A stretch of DNA of 64,000 nt from Burkholderiales bacterium (GTDB lineage: Bacteria > Pseudomonadota > Gammaproteobacteria > Burkholderiales > Burkholderiaceae_D): NCBI GenBank assembly GCA_016200895.1, contig JACQDX010000082.1, positions 60,977-124,976 on the forward strand, given 5' to 3'. The notes under the pieces were generated by a model. It saw nothing but the letters and a program-made list of their open reading frames with translations. It did not search any database and was not told the origin of the DNA. Shown here in pieces: positions 8,014 to 16,869 of the stretch (positions within the stretch are counted from its first letter, which is position 1; each line of letters opens with the position of its first letter). A program made the translations under genes and the position numbers.

Positions 8014-9255
8014 TTATGCCTTGACCGCAAGCACAGTTTTGCTGCGCTTGGGTATGTTGGGCATATTGATAGCAATTATAAGCCACGCGGCTGTAAGCAC
8101 AGAACTAACAATAAAAACTGATGATGGGTTGAAACTTTGTTTAATCCAACCGCCCAACAAACCGCCACAGAACAGGCCCAGGGCCTGCAGGGTGTTGTAC
8201 ACACCCAGCGCCGCACCTTTGGCGGCTGGCGGGGCGATACGCGATACCAGGGATGGCTGGCATGCCTCCAGGATATTGAAGGCAATAAAAAATGCAAACA
8301 GCAAGCCTACCAGCATGGCTGGAGATTGCAAGTATTGCCACAAACCAAGCTCAACCACCAGCAAGAGTGCAATGGCGGCAACAAAGACCTGCTTCATTTT
8401 GCCAAATTTCTCACCGATGAAAATTGCTGGCAGCATAGCGATGAAAGACGCGAACATCACGGGCAGGTAGACTTTCCAGTGCGCAGTCACGGGCAGGTCA
8501 GCATATTGCACCAGCGCCGCTGGCACCACGACGAACATGGCCATCTGCGTCAGGTGCAGGGCAAACACGCCGTAATTGAGGCGCATGAGTTCAGTATTCT
8601 TCAAGACCACGGACAGGGGCACGGGCTTATGGCGTATGGCTGGTGCTTCTGGCGTGATGAACAAGACAACGGCAATACCCACCAGTGACAAGACGCCAGT
8701 CAGGGCGAAAATGCCGCTCATGCCTATTCTCTGGTACAACAAGGGTGCGGCCACCAGTGAAAACGCAAAGGTCAGGCCTATGGAACCGCCTACCATGGCC
8801 ATGGCTTTGGTGCGGTGCTCTTCTCTGGTTGTATCGGCTATCAGGGCGGTGATGGCGGCAGAAATCGCGCCTGCACCCTGTATGCCACGACCGATGATGA
8901 CGCCGATTACTGTGGTTGCAGAAGCTGCAACAAAAGCGCCGATGGCGAACAGCAAGAGGCCAATGACAATGATGCGTTTTCGACCAAACTTGTCAGATGC
9001 TATCCCAAACGGGATTTGCCCGAATGCCTGGCTCAGGCCATACATGCCCATGGCGAGGCCAACCAGGCTGGCATTGTCGCCATCAGGCAGGGTCTTGGCA
9101 TGAATCGCAAACACGGGCAGGATGAGGAACAGACCCAGCATGCGCAAGGCAAAGATGGAAGCGAGGGAAGCGCTGAAGCTGATTTCCTCACGGCTCATGC
9201 CGGCAGGCTCTTGCTCATTCAGTGCGGAGGCGTCGGAAGATGTTGCAATAGTCAT
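8014..9255 (-). CDS. MFS transporter, YajR-like
   Basis: A 413-residue inner-membrane protein with about 12 hydrophobic segments and the MFS loop motif GIASDKFGRKR between helices 2 and 3. GRGIQGAGAISAAITALIAD in the middle of the first half resembles motif C of the drug:H+ antiporters, and the whole N-terminal half resembles E. coli YajR, but the C-terminal YAM domain of YajR is absent. The ATG at 9255 is preferred to a TTG at 9261. Substrate unknown; a drug or metabolite exporter is likely. Divergent from uvrA with 133 bases between them. Confidence 0.85.
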   Translation of the reverse strand: MTIATSSDASALNEQEPAGMSREEISFSASLASIFALRMLGLFLILPVFAIHAKTLPDGDNASLVGLAMGMYGLSQAFGQIPFGIASDKFGRKRIIVIGLLLFAIGAFVAASATTVIGVIIGRGIQGAGAISAAITALIADTTREEHRTKAMAMVGGSIGLTFAFSLVAAPLLYQRIGMSGIFALTGVLSLVGIAVVLFITPEAPAIRHKPVPLSVVLKNTELMRLNYGVFALHLTQMAMFVVVPAALVQYADLPVTAHWKVYLPVMFASFIAMLPAIFIGEKFGKMKQVFVAAIALLLVVELGLWQYLQSPAMLVGLLFAFFIAFNILEACQPSLVSRIAPPAAKGAALGVYNTLQALGLFCGGLLGGWIKQSFNPSSVFIVSSVLTAAWLIIAINMPNIPKRSKTVLAVKA

Positions 9256-9388
9256 ATTCAAGAAGCTCGTCTACCTGGTTTAGTTTGCGCAAAGCAAAGA
9301 CGAGCCCGCGATAATTTTCAAAACCCGTTATAGTATCAGGTTGCACGCCTACTTCCTTCAAATTCGGCCCAAATTCAGCACAGAGATT

Positions 9389-12328
9389 ATGACGACACGC
9401 ACAAAAGCAGTAAAAGCGCCCAAACCGGCAGAAATCGACTTTGATGCCAGTGATGTTCAATTGGCACAAAAGCGTGATTTGATACGCGTACGTGGCGCAC
9501 GCACGCATAACCTGAAAAATATCAGTATTGATCTGCCACGCAATAAGCTGGTGGTCATCACCGGCCTGTCTGGTTCAGGCAAGTCTTCACTGGCTTTTGA
9601 TACGCTGTATGCAGAGGGGCAAAGGCGCTATGTAGAATCACTGTCGGCCTATGCGCGCCAGTTTTTGCAATTGATGGAAAAACCGGATGTGGACCTGATC
9701 GAGGGTTTGTCCCCGGCTATCTCCATCGAGCAAAAAGCCACCTCGCATAATCCGCGCTCCACTGTCGGCACGGTCACCGAAATCCATGATTACCTGCGTC
9801 TGCTGTATGCACGCGTAGGTACGCCGTATTGCCCGGATCACCCTGAAAACCCGCTGGCTGCGCAATCGGTATCGCAAATGGTGGATGCCGTGCTGGCCAT
9901 GCCGGACGATACCAAGCTGATGATACTTGCGCCTGTGGTTGCCAACCGCAAGGGTGAGCACATGGATTTGTTTGAGCAAATGCAGGCCCAGGGCTTTGTG
10001 CGCTTTCGCGTGCAGAGTGGCACGCATGAAGCAAAAATCTATGAAGTTGATAATCTGCCCAAGCTGAAGAAAACTGAGAAACATACTATCGATGTAGTGG
10101 TTGATCGTGTCAAAGTTAAAGCAGATATAAAACAGCGTCTGGCAGAATCATTTGAGACTTGTTTGCGTCTGGCCAATGGCCGCGCCCTGATTGTAGATAT
10201 GGACAGCAATTATGAGCAATTATTCTCGAACAAATTTGCCTGCCCTATTTGCGGTTATTCACTGCAAGAGCTGGAACCGCGATTGTTCTCTTTCAATAAC
10301 CCCATGGGTGCCTGCCCTGAATGTGACGGGCTGGGGCATATAGAATTCTTTGATCCTAAACGTATTGTCGCCTTCCCTAATTTGTCACTGGCCAGTGGTG
10401 CGGTCAAGGGTTGGGACAGACGTAATCAATTCTACTTCCAGATGCTGTCCAACCTGGCGGCTTACTATGAATTTGATATCGATACGCCGTACGAGCAATT
10501 GCCAGAATCAGCACAGCAAATCATTTTGTATGGTTCAGGCAAACAGCAGATACCGTTTACCTATATCAATGAAAAAGGTCGTACCGTCATCAAGGAACAT
10601 AGCTTTGAAGGCGTGGTCACGAACTTGCAACGCCGTTATCGCGAAACTGATTCCATGGCCGTCAAGGAAGAACTGGCCAAGTTCATCAATGAAAAACAAT
10701 GCCCGTCTTGCGATGGCGCACGCCTGCGCATAGAAGCGCGTTATGTCAAGGTCGGTACAGGCAAACAAGAGAAGGCGATTTACGATATCAGCGCCATGCC
10801 TTTGCGCGAGACCCTGCACTTCTTTGAGCACCTGAAACTGACTGGTTCCAAACGCGATATCGCTGACCGCATCATCAAGGAAATCACGGCGCGCCTGACT
10901 TTCCTGAATAACGTCGGCCTAGATTATCTGTCGCTGGAACGCAGTGCTGATACTCTCTCTGGTGGCGAAGCCCAGCGCATACGCCTGGCATCGCAAATTG
11001 GTTCTGGTCTGACTGGTGTCATGTATGTACTCGATGAACCATCTATCGGCCTGCATCAGCGCGACAATGACAGGCTGATCGATACGCTCAAGCATTTGCG
11101 CGATATCGGCAATAGCGTGCTGGTGGTCGAACATGATGAAGATGCCATACGCTGCGCCGACTTTGTAGTCGACATGGGTATAGGTGCTGGTGTGCATGGT
11201 GGTGAAATTATTGCCCAGGGGACGCTGGAAGACATCATGAGCAATACGCGTTCGCTGACTGCACAATATTTGAGTGGCGCGCTGGAAATTGCAGTCCCCA
11301 AAAATCGTACCAAGGCTGACCCGTCCAAGCAATTGCTGATTGCTGGTGCCCGTGGCAACAACCTTAAAAAAGTCTCAATGAAATTGCCGGTGGGCTTGCT
11401 GACTTGTGTGACGGGTGTTTCTGGTTCAGGTAAATCAACGCTGGTGAATGACACGCTTTATCACGTCGCCGCGCGTCACTTGTATGGCTCACAAACTGAA
11501 CCGGCAACATTTGACCATGTCAGCGGCCTTGAGCATTTTGATAAAGTTATTTCTGTCGACCAGGCACCGATAGGTCGCACACCACGTTCCAACCCTGCCA
11601 CTTATACTGGCTTGTTCACGCCTATACGTGATCTGTTTGCGACCGTGCCAACGGCAAAAGAACGTGGCTATAGCGCTGGCCGCTTCTCTTTCAATGTGAA
11701 AGGTGGCCGTTGTGAAGCCTGCCAGGGTGACGGCGTGATCAAGGTGGAGATGCATTTCTTGCCTGACGTGTATGTACCTTGCGATGTCTGCCACGGCAAG
11801 CGTTATAACCGCGAAACACTGGAAGTACATTACAAGGGCAAGAACATTAATGAAGTACTGGGCATGACGGTAGAAGATGCGTTTGAATTCTTCAAGGTTG
11901 TTCCTATCATTGCGCGCAAATTGCAAACCCTGCTGGATGTGGGCCTGGGTTATATACGTCTGGGGCAAAGTGCTACTACCTTGTCAGGTGGTGAGGCGCA
12001 ACGCGTCAAGCTGTCGCTGGAATTATCCAAGCGTGACACTGGCCGCACGCTGTACATACTGGATGAACCGACCACTGGCTTGCACTTCCATGATATCGCG
12101 CTGTTGCTGAAAGTGATACACAGACTGCGTGACCAGGGTAATACCGTGGTCATCATTGAGCATAATTTGGACGTGATCAAAACCGCTGACTGGCTAATCG
12201 ATCTTGGCCCTGAAGGTGGTGCTGGTGGCGGCAAGATTATTGCGACAGGCACACCAGAAGAAGTGGCCGCCAATCCTGAGAGTGTGACGGGTAAGTATCT
12301 GGCACCATTGCTGAAGAAGTCCAAATAA
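9389..12328 (+). CDS. uvrA: Excinuclease ABC subunit A
   Basis: DNA-damage recognition ATPase of nucleotide excision repair, acting with UvrB and UvrC. It has two ABC modules: Walker [21 protein letters not shown] in the first and [13 protein letters not shown] in the second. [19 protein letters not shown] and [18 protein letters not shown] are the two signatures. CPICGYS...CPECDG and CEACQGDG...CDVCHGKRY provide the zinc modules. I chose the ATG at 9389 (979 residues); the upstream TTG at 9341 would add 16 residues with no ribosome-binding site. It is about 35 residues longer than E. coli UvrA because of an N-terminal lysine/proline-rich tail. No CTGT-N8-ACAG LexA box is visible upstream. 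Confidence 0.97.
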   Translation: MTTRTKAVKAPKPAEIDFDASDVQLAQKRDLIRVRGARTHNLKNISIDLPRNKLVVITGLSGSGKSSLAFDTLYAEGQRRYVESLSAYARQFLQLMEKPDVDLIEGLSPAISIEQKATSHNPRSTVGTVTEIHDYLRLLYARVGTPYCPDHPENPLAAQSVSQMVDAVLAMPDDTKLMILAPVVANRKGEHMDLFEQMQAQGFVRFRVQSGTHEAKIYEVDNLPKLKKTEKHTIDVVVDRVKVKADIKQRLAESFETCLRLANGRALIVDMDSNYEQLFSNKFACPICGYSLQELEPRLFSFNNPMGACPECDGLGHIEFFDPKRIVAFPNLSLASGAVKGWDRRNQFYFQMLSNLAAYYEFDIDTPYEQLPESAQQIILYGSGKQQIPFTYINEKGRTVIKEHSFEGVVTNLQRRYRETDSMAVKEELAKFINEKQCPSCDGARLRIEARYVKVGTGKQEKAIYDISAMPLRETLHFFEHLKLTGSKRDIADRIIKEITARLTFLNNVGLDYLSLERSADTLSGGEAQRIRLASQIGSGLTGVMYVLDEPSIGLHQRDNDRLIDTLKHLRDIGNSVLVVEHDEDAIRCADFVVDMGIGAGVHGGEIIAQGTLEDIMSNTRSLTAQYLSGALEIAVPKNRTKADPSKQLLIAGARGNNLKKVSMKLPVGLLTCVTGVSGSGKSTLVNDTLYHVAARHLYGSQTEPATFDHVSGLEHFDKVISVDQAPIGRTPRSNPATYTGLFTPIRDLFATVPTAKERGYSAGRFSFNVKGGRCEACQGDGVIKVEMHFLPDVYVPCDVCHGKRYNRETLEVHYKGKNINEVLGMTVEDAFEFFKVVPIIARKLQTLLDVGLGYIRLGQSATTLSGGEAQRVKLSLELSKRDTGRTLYILDEPTTGLHFHDIALLLKVIHRLRDQGNTVVIIEHNLDVIKTADWLIDLGPEGGAGGGKIIATGTPEEVAANPESVTGKYLAPLLKKSK

Positions 12329-12353
12329 ACGAATGAACTGATTAATCAATGTC

Positions 12354-12388
12354 AGGCGCTGTTCCCGCAAAAGGAATAGCGCCTTTTA
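12354..12388 (+). terminator. Intrinsic terminator after uvrA
   Basis: Hairpin AGGCGCT-g-TTCC / GGAA-t-AGCGCCT (12354-12384) followed by TTTTAT, 25 bases after the uvrA stop. Confidence 0.75.
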
Positions 12389-12490
12389 TATTTGTGTGTC
12401 GATGTACTCCGTTCATTTTGATGTCGGCACTTTAGGCTTGGTTATAATAGCCTCCAATCCGCAGGACACCAGTTCTGCAATAACTATAAC

Positions 12491-12590
12491 GGGACTTACG
12501 CAAAATTGTCCCAGCAAGGCGTAGCGACGAAGACAGTACTTTAGTACGGCTAGTCGCTGCAACGCAGCTGGGGCGGTTTTGCGTGAGTCC
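12491..12590. repeat. Intergenic palindromic repeat, family copy 1
   Basis: 100 bp with outer arms 12492-12505 and 12577-12590 that pair along 14 bases (one G-T wobble), an inner CCCAGC/GCTGGG pair, and a central GTACTTTAGTAC hairpin. It shares the outer GCAAAATT/TTTTGCG arms and the central GACAGT-CTTTAG-ACGGC block with copies at 52161 and 60511. It ends 22 bases before the pth start codon, so it lies in or just beside the pth leader. Confidence 0.85.
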
Positions 12591-12612
12591 TATACAAGAT
12601 ACCTGCTTAGCA

Positions 12613-13185
12613 ATGACAATACGCCTGATCGTTGGCCTGGGAAACCCCGGCCCGGAATATGAACAAACCCGCCACAATGCCGGCTTCTGGCTGGTAGATC
12701 AGTTGCCAGTCAGCCTGCAAAGGGACAAGAATTTCAATGCCCTGGTCGGCAAGACCCGCATTGCCAATCAGGAAGTATGGTTACTGGAACCGCAAACCTT
12801 CATGAACAGGTCAGGACAATCAGTAGGTGCAATCTGCCGTTTCTACAAGATCACACCAGACCAGGTGCTGGTCGTGCATGATGAACTTGATATCATGCCC
12901 GGCATTGCCAAGCTCAAGCTGGGTGGTTCGTCCGGTGGTCATAATGGTTTGAAGGATATTACAGCGGCACTCGGCACCCAGGATTACTGGCGTTTGCGCA
13001 TAGGCATAGGCCACCCGCGCAGCTTGAATTTAACGCAAGGTGTTGCCGACTTTGTCTTGCACAGGCCACGCAAGGAAGAACAAGGGCCGATAGACGAAGC
13101 GATAGCCAATAGCCTGGCTGTGTTACCCTTGATGGTTGAAGGTAAATTCCCTGAAGCGATGATGCAACTCCATACGACAAAATGA
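12613..13185 (+). CDS. pth: Peptidyl-tRNA hydrolase
   Basis: Releases tRNA from peptidyl-tRNAs that drop off the ribosome. The 190-residue protein shows [21 protein letters not shown] at the N-terminus with the catalytic histidine in TRHNAGF. FMNRSG, VVHDELD (catalytic aspartate) and GGHNGLKDI follow. The ATG at 12613 gives the canonical [13 protein letters not shown] start; ten upstream codons reach into a palindromic repeat and are not used. The stop overlaps the start of the patatin gene by 4 bases (ATGA), so the two are translationally coupled. Confidence 0.97.
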   Translation: MTIRLIVGLGNPGPEYEQTRHNAGFWLVDQLPVSLQRDKNFNALVGKTRIANQEVWLLEPQTFMNRSGQSVGAICRFYKITPDQVLVVHDELDIMPGIAKLKLGGSSGGHNGLKDITAALGTQDYWRLRIGIGHPRSLNLTQGVADFVLHRPRKEEQGPIDEAIANSLAVLPLMVEGKFPEAMMQLHTTK

Positions 13186-14285
13186 GTTCAGCGATACAAA
13201 TCCATGCCGGTCGCAAAGCCTATGCACATCTACGTGAGCATGGCTTGCGTGCGCAGGATATTGCCATTATCCCGGCAGCGGCGGGTGGCCCCAAGGGTTT
13301 GATATTGCAGGCCCTGGACCAATGGATATTTGGTGAATGGTTGCCGACTGCGCCGCGTGAACGCACGCTGATTGGTGCTTCTATCGGAGCCTGGCGCATG
13401 GCGGCAGCCAGCCATGCTGACCCGGTGGCGGCTTTCCAGCGCCTGGGTGATTTGTATTGCGAACAGCGTTACCCGGAAAGACCTTCTGCTCAATATGTAA
13501 CGCGGGAAATCCAGAATCTCTTGCATGATTTCATCGGTGGGCATGAAGCAGAAGTGGTCAACCAGCCTTTGCACCGATTGCATTTGCTGGCAGTACGCGG
13601 GCGTGGCTTGTTGAGCGCACCTAAATCTGTGCACAAGGCCAAGGCCGGTTTTGTGGCAGCGACCTTTGCCAATCTGGCTTCGCGCTCGCGCCTGGCGAGG
13701 CATATGGACCGCGTGATAGTTGGTGACACGCGTGATCCGCTATTCTGGCTGAAAGCCAAGTTCGATGGTTTTGACACCCACTTTTGCCCACTGAAAACGG
13801 ATAACCTGGGCTGGTCCTTATTGGCCTCCGGCACCTTGCCGCTGATCATGGAACCAGTCTCGCATATCCCGCATACACCGGTGGGCACTTACTGGGATGG
13901 CGGCATCATCGATTATCACCTGGCCCTGCCCTACTCACGTGTGGCTGGCAGCAAGGATGGTGATCTGGTGCTCTACCCACACTTTACCGATCATATCGTG
14001 CCCGGCTGGCTGGACAAGCCGCTGCCATGGCGCAGGGCTGGCATGGGTGCCAATCGTCAGTGGCTGGATAATGTGATCATGGTTTCACCGTCACCATCTT
14101 TCCTGAAGACGCTGACACGTGGCAAGCTGCCGGACAGGAAAGATTTTTTTTACTACGGATTGAATCACGATTTCCGCATCCAGAACTGGAAACTGGCGAT
14201 CAGTGAAAGCGGACGTATGCGTGATGATTTTGCGGCATTTGTTGAAAAGCCAAATCTTGATCTGGTGCAGGCCTTGAATTTCTAA
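13182..14285 (+). CDS. Patatin-like phospholipase family protein
   Basis: A predicted serine acyl hydrolase of 367 residues. The nucleophile elbow is GASIGAW (G-x-S-x-G, serine near residue 64), preceded by the oxyanion-type loop AAGGPKGL near 30-37. The second dyad residue is the aspartate of [11 protein letters not shown] (D-G-G, about 238). I see no signal peptide or membrane helix, so it is probably cytosolic or peripheral. It starts inside the pth stop codon (ATGA). Pairing of a housekeeping tRNA hydrolase with a lipase is unexplained. Natural substrate unknown. Confidence 0.85.
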   Translation: MSSAIQIHAGRKAYAHLREHGLRAQDIAIIPAAAGGPKGLILQALDQWIFGEWLPTAPRERTLIGASIGAWRMAAASHADPVAAFQRLGDLYCEQRYPERPSAQYVTREIQNLLHDFIGGHEAEVVNQPLHRLHLLAVRGRGLLSAPKSVHKAKAGFVAATFANLASRSRLARHMDRVIVGDTRDPLFWLKAKFDGFDTHFCPLKTDNLGWSLLASGTLPLIMEPVSHIPHTPVGTYWDGGIIDYHLALPYSRVAGSKDGDLVLYPHFTDHIVPGWLDKPLPWRRAGMGANRQWLDNVIMVSPSPSFLKTLTRGKLPDRKDFFYYGLNHDFRIQNWKLAISESGRMRDDFAAFVEKPNLDLVQALNF

Positions 14286-14310
14286 AGCGGCCTTAACTCT
14301 ACCGCCTTGA

Positions 14311-14925
14311 CTATGATGGTGATGGTGATGGTGATGGTAGTTGCGAACGCTGCTCAGCCACGTACTGAGTAAGTTCCGGGAAAAATTCCTGAAAGTCTTT
14401 GCTTAACGCGTCGTAGTTGCTTTGTAAATCATCCAGGCCTGCGCGCAACAAATCACCATTCTTTGACAGCCTTTGCGAAGTACGCTCTACGGCAATTCTT
14501 ACTCCATCAAAATCGTGATAAGACCCTAACCAATCCTGGTTGAGCATGTGCGGCAAGGCTGCTTGCAGGTTGTCGGGCAAGACTATTTTTGATTGCTCTT
14601 GCAGGGCGGCATAAAAACGTCGTATCAATTCCTGGCGTGGAGCCGGACTATGCTGCGGCCAATGCTGGCTCAGGACATGGTCATAGAAAATATCCAGCAA
14701 GATGCCGGAGTAACGGCGATGCTGATCCTGGAATAGCGATTTCGCCTGTAACACGATGGGGTGGCTGTCAGTGTAACTGTCTACCTGTCTATGGATTTGT
14801 ATATCTGCCTGGATTTCAGGGTGATAAAGTGAGGTGTCTTTCAGTTTGACAAAGTCACCGAGCAAGGCACCCAGCATGGCGCGATCGCTATGCTGGGCAA
14901 GGTAAATGTGGGCGAGGTAATTCAT
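14311..14925 (-). CDS. acpH: Acyl carrier protein phosphodiesterase-like protein (DUF479)
   Basis: The 204-residue protein begins MNYLAHIYLAQHSD and has GALLGDFVK, an IHRQVDSYTDSHP histidine/aspartate cluster and DIFYDHVLSQHW, the metal-binding HD-like pattern of AcpH, which removes phosphopantetheine from holo-ACP. The last eight residues are PSPSPSPS, coded by a hexanucleotide repeat directly before the stop. Whether it really acts on ACP is by homology only. It converges with the patatin gene, with 25 bases between stops. Confidence 0.85.
   Translation of the reverse strand: MNYLAHIYLAQHSDRAMLGALLGDFVKLKDTSLYHPEIQADIQIHRQVDSYTDSHPIVLQAKSLFQDQHRRYSGILLDIFYDHVLSQHWPQHSPAPRQELIRRFYAALQEQSKIVLPDNLQAALPHMLNQDWLGSYHDFDGVRIAVERTSQRLSKNGDLLRAGLDDLQSNYDALSKDFQEFFPELTQYVAEQRSQLPSPSPSPS
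14314..14337. repeat. Hexanucleotide microsatellite in the acpH 3' end
   Basis: Four consecutive GATGGT units on the plus strand code for the Pro-Ser repeats at the acpH C-terminus. Changes in copy number would stay in frame and only change tail length. Confidence 0.85.
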
Positions 14926-14984
14926 ACGTAGGACAAGTATAGCGGGCTTTGCGCTCGCCCGCTGCTGCGTCCAGTGCTTTAGCT

Positions 14985-15197
14985 TTACTCCCCTGTCTGC
15001 TCACCATCTTTATCTGCAACATCAGCAACTGCCTTGGCGGTTGGCACGTGCCGCCCTTGCTGCTTCAATGCCTGCCTCAGCAAATACTCAACCTGGGCAT
15101 TGGCACTGCGCAGCTCTTGTGCCGCCATGCGTTCGATTTCGTTCCACAGCAGGGGATCGATACGCAGGGGGAATGATTTTTTTCCTGGGCTGGCCAT
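14985..15197 (-). CDS. Arc-type ribbon-helix-helix DNA-binding protein
   Basis: 70 residues. KKSFPLRIDPLLWNEIERMA (5-24) is a ribbon strand plus first helix, and ANAQVEYLLRQALKQQGR is the second helix, as in Arc/MetJ-family repressors. The C-terminal 20 residues are acidic and probably disordered. Its ATG overlaps the stop of the upstream gene (TAATG at 15195-15199), so it is the last gene of the SPFH/PH-like/Arc cassette. It may autoregulate the cassette. No toxin partner is visible, so an antitoxin role is not supported. Confidence 0.8.
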   Translation of the reverse strand: MASPGKKSFPLRIDPLLWNEIERMAAQELRSANAQVEYLLRQALKQQGRHVPTAKAVADVADKDGEQTGE

Positions 15198-15652
15198 TAT
15201 CTGGCATTCAATCGTGGTGTGAGATAACTGAGCAGACGCTGCGGATCTTGCGTGCCCAGACGCACTGTCTTGCCATTCCGAAGTATTAAACGTATAGCCA
15301 GCTTGCCTGTCGCGTTATACAACATGCCTTGCGCCGTTTTTTTAATACCCAGTCCCTCAAGAAAAGCCGTGCTCGTGCGTTCTGCAAATTGTATATCTAC
15401 CAGCGCCACTTTCCAGACTGGCCATCCCAGCCAGCCAAAACTCCAGGTCAGGTGACTGGCATCCAAGCGTATGGTCAGGCAGCCCAGCATCAACAAGACC
15501 AGCGCATTGATGATGGGGATACTGAGCATGCCCCACGCAGCCACAGGCAAGCCAGCCATGATCTGCATGCCCATGGAAAACAAGGTCAACAATGGCATGA
15601 ATATCCATAAAAACCTGAACCACTGTTTTTCCACATAGACTGGATGTTCCAT
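15197..15652 (-). CDS. Two-helix membrane protein with a PH-like C-terminal half
   Basis: 151 residues. Two hydrophobic helices at about 12-33 and 40-60 are followed by a soluble domain with repeated short strands (RLDASHLTWSFGWLGWP, KVALVDIQFAER, LAIRLILRNGKTVRLGT), reminiscent of bacterial PH domains; I do not recognise the family with certainty. It sits between the SPFH gene (20 bases upstream) and the Arc gene (1-base overlap), so it probably acts with the SPFH protein at the membrane. Confidence 0.6.
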   Translation of the reverse strand: MEHPVYVEKQWFRFLWIFMPLLTLFSMGMQIMAGLPVAAWGMLSIPIINALVLLMLGCLTIRLDASHLTWSFGWLGWPVWKVALVDIQFAERTSTAFLEGLGIKKTAQGMLYNATGKLAIRLILRNGKTVRLGTQDPQRLLSYLTPRLNAR

Positions 15653-15672
15653 CTTCTTATCTCGCTACGTAA

Positions 15673-16593
15673 TCAATTGTACAAAGTGCCGGTATTGATG
15701 ACGGGCTGGGTTTCCTTATCTGAACACAGCACCACCAACAAATTGCTGACCATGGCAGCTTTTCTTTCATCATCAAGTTCGCATATCTTGCGCTCTGAGA
15801 GACCTTGCAAAGCTGCCTCCACCATGCTGACTGCACCATGCACGATTTTCTTGCGGGCGCTGATGATCGCTTCTGCCTGTTGGCGACGCAACATGACCTG
15901 GGCAATTTCTGCAGCATAGGCAAGGTGGGTGAGCTTGGCATCTTCTACATCAATACCGGCAGCCGTGAAGCGCTTATGCAATTCGTCACGCATGGCACTG
16001 GCCACCACATCCATACCTGCCCGCAATGTCGTCTCGCCATCAGCAAGGTCTTCACCATCGTCATAGGCATATTGGGTTGCCAAGTGGCGTATCGCTGCTT
16101 CAGCCTGGATGTTCACAAAACGTTCAAAATCATCGACATTGTAAATCGCCAGTGCTGTGTCCTGCACACGCCAGATAATGGCTGCACCGATTTCCACGGG
16201 ATTACCGCGCTTGTCATTCACTTTCAGCGGCGCAGTGTTCAAAGTGCGGGCACGCAGGCTGAGCTTGCGTTTGGAATAAAAAGGATTCACCCAGCGCAGG
16301 CCTTCGCTACGGTCTGTGCCCTTGTATTGTCCAAACAGCGACAATAAAGCGGCTTCATTGGGTTGCAACATGTACAGACCCGTGAGTATAAAAATGCCCA
16401 CAACAACAATCGCCAGACGCGCCAATACCGCTGGCACACTAGGCTGGCCTGAGCCTACCAGGTCGATAAAACTATAGGCACCGCCTGCCACAAACAGCAG
16501 GCCGACAATAATCATGAAATAACCGTCAAGCGATGGGCGGGAGCGCTCTTGTATTAATTTTTTAGCAGTCGCTGACACTGAGGTAGTACTCAT
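15673..16593 (-). CDS. SPFH/Band 7 domain membrane protein
   Basis: 306 residues from the ATG at 16593, which follows AGGAGA at ideal spacing. Two hydrophobic helices (about 25-47 and 58-80) precede an SPFH domain (about 85-260) with LRWVNPFY, NDKRGNPVEIGAAIIWRV and GIDVEDAKLTHLAYAAEIA, then a helical tail. Such proteins form ring-shaped assemblies that organise membrane microdomains or control proteases. First gene of a three-gene unit with a PH-like protein and an Arc repressor. Function in this organism unknown. Confidence 0.88.
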   Translation of the reverse strand: MSTTSVSATAKKLIQERSRPSLDGYFMIIVGLLFVAGGAYSFIDLVGSGQPSVPAVLARLAIVVVGIFILTGLYMLQPNEAALLSLFGQYKGTDRSEGLRWVNPFYSKRKLSLRARTLNTAPLKVNDKRGNPVEIGAAIIWRVQDTALAIYNVDDFERFVNIQAEAAIRHLATQYAYDDGEDLADGETTLRAGMDVVASAMRDELHKRFTAAGIDVEDAKLTHLAYAAEIAQVMLRRQQAEAIISARKKIVHGAVSMVEAALQGLSERKICELDDERKAAMVSNLLVVLCSDKETQPVINTGTLYN

Positions 16594-16804
16594 ACTTTCT
16601 CCTGATTGATGGCACTTTGAAATCAAAGTGATATCACTTTAGTGCGCACATATGGAAATGTCAAGGGAGATTAGAAATCAATGCAAATATGAGGAAATAG
16701 CTCAGGAATGACAAAAAGGCTACCCTCTACGGGCAACCTTCTTTAGATTTGCTGAAGTTCAGGATTTCAGGATAAGTGCTGAGGGCAAGAGTTCAGCGCA
16801 GGAA

Positions 16805-16869
16805 TTCAATGCCCGAACTCAATGCAAAAATTCAATGCAAAAATTCAATGCAAGAATTCAAGACAAGGG
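16805..16869. repeat. Tandem repeat, five 13-bp units
   Basis: Units of the form TTCAATGCAAAAA start at 16805, 16818, 16831, 16844 and 16857; the middle units are nearly identical and the outer ones degenerate. The last unit runs into the 3' end of the MFS gene and supplies its stop codon. Confidence 0.85.

Noticed and set aside
9262..9388. LexA-controlled promoter for uvrA.
   Set aside because: No CTGT-N8-ACAG or near match in the divergent region, nor upstream of ssb.
9341..9388. Upstream TTG start for UvrA.
   Set aside because: No ribosome-binding site and the added residues are not family-like; it would also invade the promoter region.
14314..14337. Phase variation of acpH by the GATGGT repeat.
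   Set aside because: Six-base units keep the reading frame, so gain or loss only lengthens or shortens the tail.
14985..15197. Arc-type protein considered as an antitoxin.
   Set aside because: No small toxin gene is adjacent; its partners are an SPFH and a PH-like membrane protein.
16805..16869. Short regularly spaced repeats considered as a CRISPR array.
   Set aside because: Units are 13 bp and head to tail with no spacers; no cas genes are present.
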